DNA of 64,000 bases from contig NC_084897.1 in NCBI RefSeq assembly GCF_958979055.1, positions 25,783,128-25,847,127 of the forward strand, in the 5' to 3' direction. The DNA is from Alnus glutinosa. Lineage: Eukaryota > Streptophyta > Magnoliopsida > Fagales > Betulaceae. The notes beneath the pieces were generated by a model. The model saw only the letters and a program-made list of their open reading frames with translations. It was not told the origin of the DNA and searched no databases. A program made the position numbers and the translations under genes. Shown piece by piece: positions 58,676 to 64,000 of the stretch (the first letter of the stretch is position 1; every line of letters begins with the position of its first letter).

Positions 58676-59706
58676 TTTGACGAAGAGCCAGGCATTTCCC
58701 TTGGCTATTTGTATTTTATTCACGACCAGGTACTTCAAATTGTTCAACTCAAAGCCCCAATCTTTTCCCGTTGCCACTGGGTCTTATCCAAAAACCTTGT
58801 TAATACACAGTAGGATCAAAACCTTTGGAGATTCTTGTTTGATAAAGCCCATGGATCGATCTTTCAGCTTGTTCTCATTAAAGGACATTGGGAATGGGCA
58901 ATACAACGAAACTCAAAAGTGGGTTTTGGCTCAGAAGTACCATCCAATGTTGCCGTTTGATAAAAGCTTCAAGTTTTTCAAGTTCGTATAATCAAAGGGA
59001 TGGTGAAAAGAATTATGGTGTGTTGAGAGCTGGAAAAACTCTTCCTTGGTTGGAATCGAATAAAGCTAAGGAAGTTGTTACGTGTTTACATAACGTAGGA
59101 TGAGGACCGACAAGAACGATAGATATGGTAAGATTTTCGAAGAATCCTAGACTTCCTATTGTAGGATTTTTGAGGAATCCTAGACCTCATTGGTTGAGCA
59201 ATTAGAGGTGCTCGGAACTCACAAATATAAAGTTTGAATAATTTCTTTGTTAATTTTATTCTATAACAATGCAACTTATTTAAAGAAAAGGAATACAATA
59301 AACTTCTACTTAGAACAGGACACTAAGACTCGACTAACAAAGAGATAGAGATAACAAGTTAGAGATAACCTAATAGCCTATTAACAAGCCAAATAGAATT
59401 GAATTACTAACAAAGATAGAGATAAACTAACAACAAATTACATAGATAATACTTCCTAACAGACCCAATACCTAACAACTACTGAATTACTCGTAAACTC
59501 TACGTGCACATAACAGAAGTAATATGGTCGGAGAAAGCAACGTCTAGAAAGAGGAGTTGTTCTTCTTGGGAGGAATTTGCAAAAAGGTTGGAGAAAGTGA
59601 GTAGTAGGTCTTCTTGGGAGGAATCGGCAAATAGGTTGGAGATAGGAAGCAACAATTCCTTTTCTATTTCAGCCATCGAACCTTTTAGTGTTATAACAGA
59701 TTGGTA
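58676..59706. other. Unassigned stretch between the CACTA and Copia elements
   Basis: No intact gene. Around 58830-58990 an open stretch (MDRSFSLFSLKDIGNGQYNE) looks somewhat protein-like but is broken by stops and matches nothing I recognise. At 59560-59645 a short segment is duplicated (CTTCTTGGGAGGAATNNGCAAANAGGTTGGAGA). Possibly old gene or retroelement remnants. Confidence 0.4.
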
Positions 59707-59912
59707 TGTTAGTTACATACCAGCTGGCAGAGTTAGTTCGTAGTTTAGTTAAGTTAGTCTTTCAATGTGCAGTTGATAGATCATTCTAGTTAGTTGATCA
59801 TTCTAGTCAGTTTATTCTTCCTGTATAAATACAAAACTCTGTACACAGATTCATTTAATCAATATACAAGAGAAATTTCTCTCCACGATTTTCTCTCTGT
59901 TTTCCATCTTCA
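59707..59912 (+). repeat. Putative Copia 5' LTR (about 206 bp)
   Basis: It begins TGTTAGTTACATACC and ends CATCTTCA, giving the TG...CA termini, with a TATA-like TGTATAAATA near 59821. The right end is fixed by the primer-binding site 6 nt downstream. The left end is a best guess, since no second LTR is present to compare. Confidence 0.5.
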
Positions 59913-59918
59913 ATGATA

Positions 59919-59930
59919 TGGTATCAAAGC
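59919..59930 (+). other. Primer-binding site (initiator tRNA-Met type)
   Basis: TGGTATCAAAGC differs at one base from TGGTATCAGAGC, the usual plant retrotransposon site complementary to the 3' end of initiator tRNA-Met. Confidence 0.8.
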
Positions 59931-59947
59931 ATACCCAATCTCAAAAC

Positions 59948-62900
59948 ATGGAAAACCCTAATTCCTCTTCTACTTTCGCTCTTCTTGATGAATTCTTTGA
60001 TTCTTTGTTTCTTCATCATGGCTATAGTCTGAGCTCAATCTTGGTTTCTCAACCTCTGATTGGTGTGAACTACAATTCTTGGAGTCGATCGATGCTGATG
60101 GCTCTCAGTGCTAAGAGCAAGATTTTTTTGATCGATGGTTCCTTGCTTAAACCGTTTGATTCTTCCTCAAATTTCAAAGCTTGGACTCGCTGCAATGATA
60201 TGGTGTTAAGTTGGATCATCAATTTGCTTTCAAAGGAGATCGTGGCCAACATCATCTACATCGACAATGCTAAAGCCATGTGGAAAGACCTGAAAGAGAG
60301 GTTTTCTCAAGGCAATGGCCCTCATATTTTTCAGCTTTAAAAGTCTATTGCTGCAATCACTCAAGGTTCCAACTTGATAAGCTCCTATTATACCCATCCT
60401 AAGAGTATCTGAGATGAGCTTTCCAATTATCGTTCGGTTCCCCACTGTTCTTGTGGGAGGTGTATCTGTGGTTGTACTAAGACAATCATGGATTTTCATC
60501 ATCAAGAATACATTTATCATTTCTTGATGGGTCTCAGTGATTCATTCTCCAATATTCGTGGTCTGATTCTGTTGCTTGAGCCACTTCCTCCTATCAACAA
60601 AGTATTTTCTTTAGTTTTCCAAGAAGAACGACAAAAGGAACTTTCTGGAGGGATTCTTCAATCTCCTTCATTTGATGATAGTTCGGCATTACTATCAAGC
60701 ATATCACCTTCTGCCAACATTCAGAATGTCAAACAAGCTTTTCGTAAGCCTAAACGTGTTTGTAGCCATTGTGGTGTGATTGATCACACAGTTGAGAAGT
60801 GCTACAAGATTCATGGAATCTCTCCCAGATTCAAGTTTACTCGTAATAAATCTGCTGGAGCTTCATCTTCTGCCCATCAAGCTCAGATCACAGATAATTC
60901 ACCTATGCCTTTTACTCAAAATCAAGTTCAGCAATTGATGGCATTAATGCACAATATGCACGCCAATTCTTCATCATTTGCCCTTCAAGCTGGTGGTGTT
61001 TCAAACACTTCTGATCGTTTAATTCCATCTATTGAGGGTAGTTCCTTTTTCTTTGCTCATAGTACATCTTTAGCCTTAAACACTAAATTCTCAGTTTTTT
61101 CTTCCTACCATACATCCATTTCTCCTCCACCTCATACATGGATTATAGATACTGGAGCCATTGATCATATGATCAACTCCATTTCATTGTTTACTTCTAT
61201 TACAACCAATATTTCCACCAAAGTTAAACTACCAAATGGTCAGTTTGCTCTTGTCACCCACATTGGGACAGTTCAGATTTCAGCACACCTAACACTTACT
61301 AATGTTTTGTGTGTTCCTTCCTTTTCTTTTAATCTTTTGTCTGTAAGCAAGTTAGTTCAATCCTTCAATTTCTATTTTCTTTTCTTTGCTAACTACTGCT
61401 TCATACAGAATCTAACACCATGAATGACCATTGGAGTGGGTAGAGAAGCAAACGGGATGTACTACTTGCTGGATGCACATGCAATGTCTTCACCAGATGT
61501 ATCTTCTTTTTCTAATCCTGTATTTCCTCAATTTTCTGCACATGTTAAGCTTGTTGCTACAGACCTTTGACACTATAGATTGGGACACTTATCTCATTCT
61601 AGACTTCAGCTTTTGCATTCTAATAACCCACAAATCTCATGTGATTTGATGGAGACTCCTTGTACTGTTTGCCCTTTGGCTCGACAGAAAAGATTGTCTT
61701 TTCCTCATAGTGTTACTTGTTCTGCATCTATTTTTGATATGATTCATTGTGACATATGGGTCCCCTTCTTGGTTGGTTCTAGAAATGGTCCACATTATTT
61801 TTTAACTATAGTTGATGACAATAGTAGATTTACATGGATTCATTTATTAAAATCCAAAGACCAAACCCAAACCTTCCTCCAAGCTTTCTTTCTTTTTGTT
61901 GAAACTCAGTTTAACTCCAAAATCAAAGTCATTCATTCGGCAATGGTCCAGAGTTTAACATGAGTGAATTTTTTTTTTCTCTTAAAAGGGTTTTTACATC
62001 AACTTAGTTGTGTAGAATCTCCCCAACAAAATTCTGTTGTTGAAAGAAAACATCAACACCTTCTCAATGTAGCTCGTTCTCTTAAATTTCAAGCTAATCT
62101 CCCTCTCAAATTTTGGGGCGATTGTATCTTGACAGCTGCATATCTTATCTACTGCATTCACACACCCAATTTAGCTAATTCTTCTCATTATGCCTTGCTT
62201 TATGATAAATCTCCTTCTTATGAACATCTTCGAGTGTTTGGATGCCTTTGGTATGCTTCTACACTTTGTAAAAACCGCAATAAGTTTGCTCCGCGAGCCA
62301 AATCTTGTGTGTTTCTTGGCTATCATTTTCAGCAAAAAGGCTACAAGCTCTTAGATATTCATTCCCATTCTGTTTTTGTATCTCGATATGTCATTTTTCA
62401 TGAGTCCATATTTCCTTTTGCTATTGGACTTACTACCTTATCTTCTGATGGTGTTTTCTTACCTTCTTCTTCATCTTCTTCTTCTCCTATTTTACCAAAT
62501 GTCATACCCGACATCCCTCATTCATCTCAAACACAACCTGATTCTCACTCTTCTGAACATCATCTACAATTTGATCCTCCATCATCTGATCCTTCATCAT
62601 CTCAATTACAATCTGACCTTCAGCCATCTGACCCTCCTATACAATCTGATCTTCCTTCCTCTGATCCTCAACCGATTTCCATTTCATCTCTTCAACCTTC
62701 AAGAAGATCATCTTGGGTTAAGCACAAACCAGGCTACTTACAGCAGTACCACTGTCAGGTTGCTTTTCATCATGCTTCATCTCCGTCTTCCATAAAGTCG
62801 GATTTAGGTATTTTGTATTCCCTTTCTTCTTCTCTTTGTTATGACAAATTGTCTCCTTCATATAAAGCTTTTTGTTTGCAAGTTTCTTCTACATATGAAC

Positions 62901-63127
62901 CTCAATTTTTTCATCAAGCCAACAAGTTTCAGCATTGGTGTGATGCCATGAATGCTGAAATTGCTGCACTTGAAGACAATCAAACTTGGGTAATCACAAA
63001 TTTGCCTCCAAATAAAGTTTCAATTGGATGCAAATGGGTTTATAAGGTGAAACTTAAAGCAGATGGCTCTATTGAGCGTTATAAAGCCCGTCTAGTTGCT
63101 AAAGGTTACACACAATGTGAGAGCTAA
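59948..63127 (+). pseudogene. Copia gag-pol polyprotein, broken
   Basis: ATG 59948 (MENPNSSSTFALLDEFFD) opens the gag region with the Copia pattern NYNSWSRSMLMALSAKSK and AMWKDLKERFSQGNG. In-frame stops at 60338-60340 and near 60411 interrupt gag, which continues to a CCHC knuckle (CSHCGVIDHTVEKC, about 60763). The protease motif WIIDTGAIDHM is at about 61138. A stop near 61421 and a frameshift precede the pre-integrase/integrase part (HYRLGHLS, CTVCPLARQK, HCDIWVPF). Another one-base shift near 61940 disrupts the DNGPEF catalytic segment, and the integrase continues with VESPQQNSVVERKHQHLLNV. The chain enters reverse transcriptase (CKWVYKVKLKADGSIERYKA) and hits a stop at 63125-63127. Confidence 0.88.
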
Positions 63128-63170
63128 GATTATTATGAGACATTTTCCCCGGTTGTTAAACTTACCACAG

Positions 63171-64000
63171 TGAGTGTAAAGACCAAGAAATTAAATAGGA
63201 AGTTTAGCAATTAATAAATCATATTTATTAAATAGGATGAACTAATATTAGATTTTAAGTGAAGTTTGTATGATGGAAATAAAATAAATCTAAGATAAAA
63301 TGATAGAATTAGAGTAATAATAATGGGTCTTAATAGAATAAATAATTAATTGTACTGTTAAAGTGTAGTTAAAATAAATGAGGGGTCAAATATTAATTAT
63401 TAAATGATAAGATGTCCTGCAGTAATTTAACAAAGGTTGGGGCTTAAAATAAAAATGTAATTCTCCTTGCCACGTGTCAGCATCCGATTGGCTGAGAGAA
63501 GATAGCATTATCTTCTCCCAACCACACAGACACTGCCACGTGTCCTCTCCCTTTTTCCTCTCTTTTTCTTCTCTCTCTCTCTCTCTCTCTCTCCCTTCCT
63601 CACGCACGATACCTTCCTCTTCCCTTTCTCTTCTTTTCTTCTTTTTCCTTCTCCTTTTCTTCCTCTCTTCCGTATCCAACCGAGAGACCGAGAGGCTGAG
63701 ATCTTGAGAGACTGAGAGAGATGGAGACTGTAAACCCGAGAGGTGGAGGCTCGATTTCTTGCCGATCCTCCGATGGGTTTTTGTCGGTGAGCCAGAGAAA
63801 CTGATCGGAGAGCTGGGTCCGATGGATTGTTGCTGAGGGAGCCTAAGGAACCGATCTTCTGGTGGGTCCAAAATCTGATTGAATCAAAGGCATTTCTGGT
63901 GGTTTTTCTTAGCTTCGAACATAAATTCTCAAAGGTAATTTCTAGTGATTTAGTTTAGTTTATTTGATTTATTGATGATAAATGATTAGATGGTTGGTGG
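63171..64000 (+). other. Possible start of another LTR element, or unrelated flank
   Basis: Immediately after the Copia break the sequence changes to TGAGTGTAAAGACCAAGAAA. TGTAAAGACC at 63175 resembles the starts of some plant Gypsy LTRs. Downstream are two CCACGTGTC motifs (63471, 63536), (CT)n near 63570-63593, a CT-rich zone and GAGAG repeats near 63680-63730. No coding region is supported. The right edge of the window prevents checking for a matching LTR. Confidence 0.35.

Larger units (their letters stand above)
59707..63170 (+). mobile_element. Ty1/Copia LTR retrotransposon, decayed and 3'-truncated
   Basis: It has a short putative 5' LTR, a primer-binding site and gag-protease-integrase in Copia order, and ends abruptly just inside reverse transcriptase (YYETFSPVVKLTTV, about 63131-63172). 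The rest of reverse transcriptase, RNase H and the 3' LTR are absent from the window. Reading frames carry several stops and frameshifts, so this copy is not autonomous. Confidence 0.88.

Noticed and set aside
63386-63871. 161-residue minus-strand frame rich in Arg/Glu/Lys
   Set aside because: It reads through GA/CT repeats; the composition is low-complexity and no domain is present.

Overview
This is a 64 kb piece of nuclear DNA from a flowering plant, most likely a eudicot. The evidence is spliced plant genes, AT-rich intergenic DNA, long A/T and CT/GA tracts, and a dense mix of plant transposon classes. I cannot name the species.

Three host genes are secure: an intronless armadillo-repeat-only (ARO) gene at 22855-24849 (+), a nine-exon chloroplast leaf-type ferredoxin-NADP reductase at 44548-47584 (+), and an intronless cold-shock-domain/zinc-knuckle glycine-rich protein at 50867-51613 (+). 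A fourth, unrecognised spliced gene may run on the minus strand from a TATA promoter near 43161 down to about 32.5 kb.

The rest is mostly mobile DNA, and many insertions keep readable boundaries. From left to right: (1) a ~10.5 kb Helitron (734-11212, minus) with an apparently intact three-exon Rep/helicase gene and a multi-exon RPA1-like gene, inserted into what looks like the 5' end of an older Helitron; (2) a tRNA-derived SINE at 17415-17527 with a target-site duplication (TSD), and a sister copy at 43901-44008; (3) a long-inverted-repeat element near 17.6-18.2 kb; (4) a full-length but decayed L1-type LINE with RNase H (25473-31430); (5) a SINE-like element near 31.65-31.86 kb; (6) a 5'-truncated LINE of another lineage, without RNase H (38031-42393); (7) two MITEs at 52.0-52.6 kb, one with a 9-bp TSD; (8) a non-coding poly(A) retro-insertion (54798-55741, minus); (9) a non-autonomous CACTA element (56825-58672) packed with palindromic CACGTG motifs; (10) a decayed Copia element (59707 to about 63170) cut off in reverse transcriptase by what may be a new LTR. 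Two sites show TSDs around little more than poly(A).

The host genes have separate jobs (polar growth/signalling, photosynthetic electron transport, RNA chaperoning) and form no functional cluster. Within the Helitron, Rep/helicase and RPA form a mobile replication module. In both LINEs, ORF1 and ORF2 overlap by ATGA. No convincing new host system was seen. The most notable items are the apparently intact Helitron with its Hel-RPA junction, the CACTA element as a carrier of more than 20 G-box cores, and the poly(A)-only TSD insertions.
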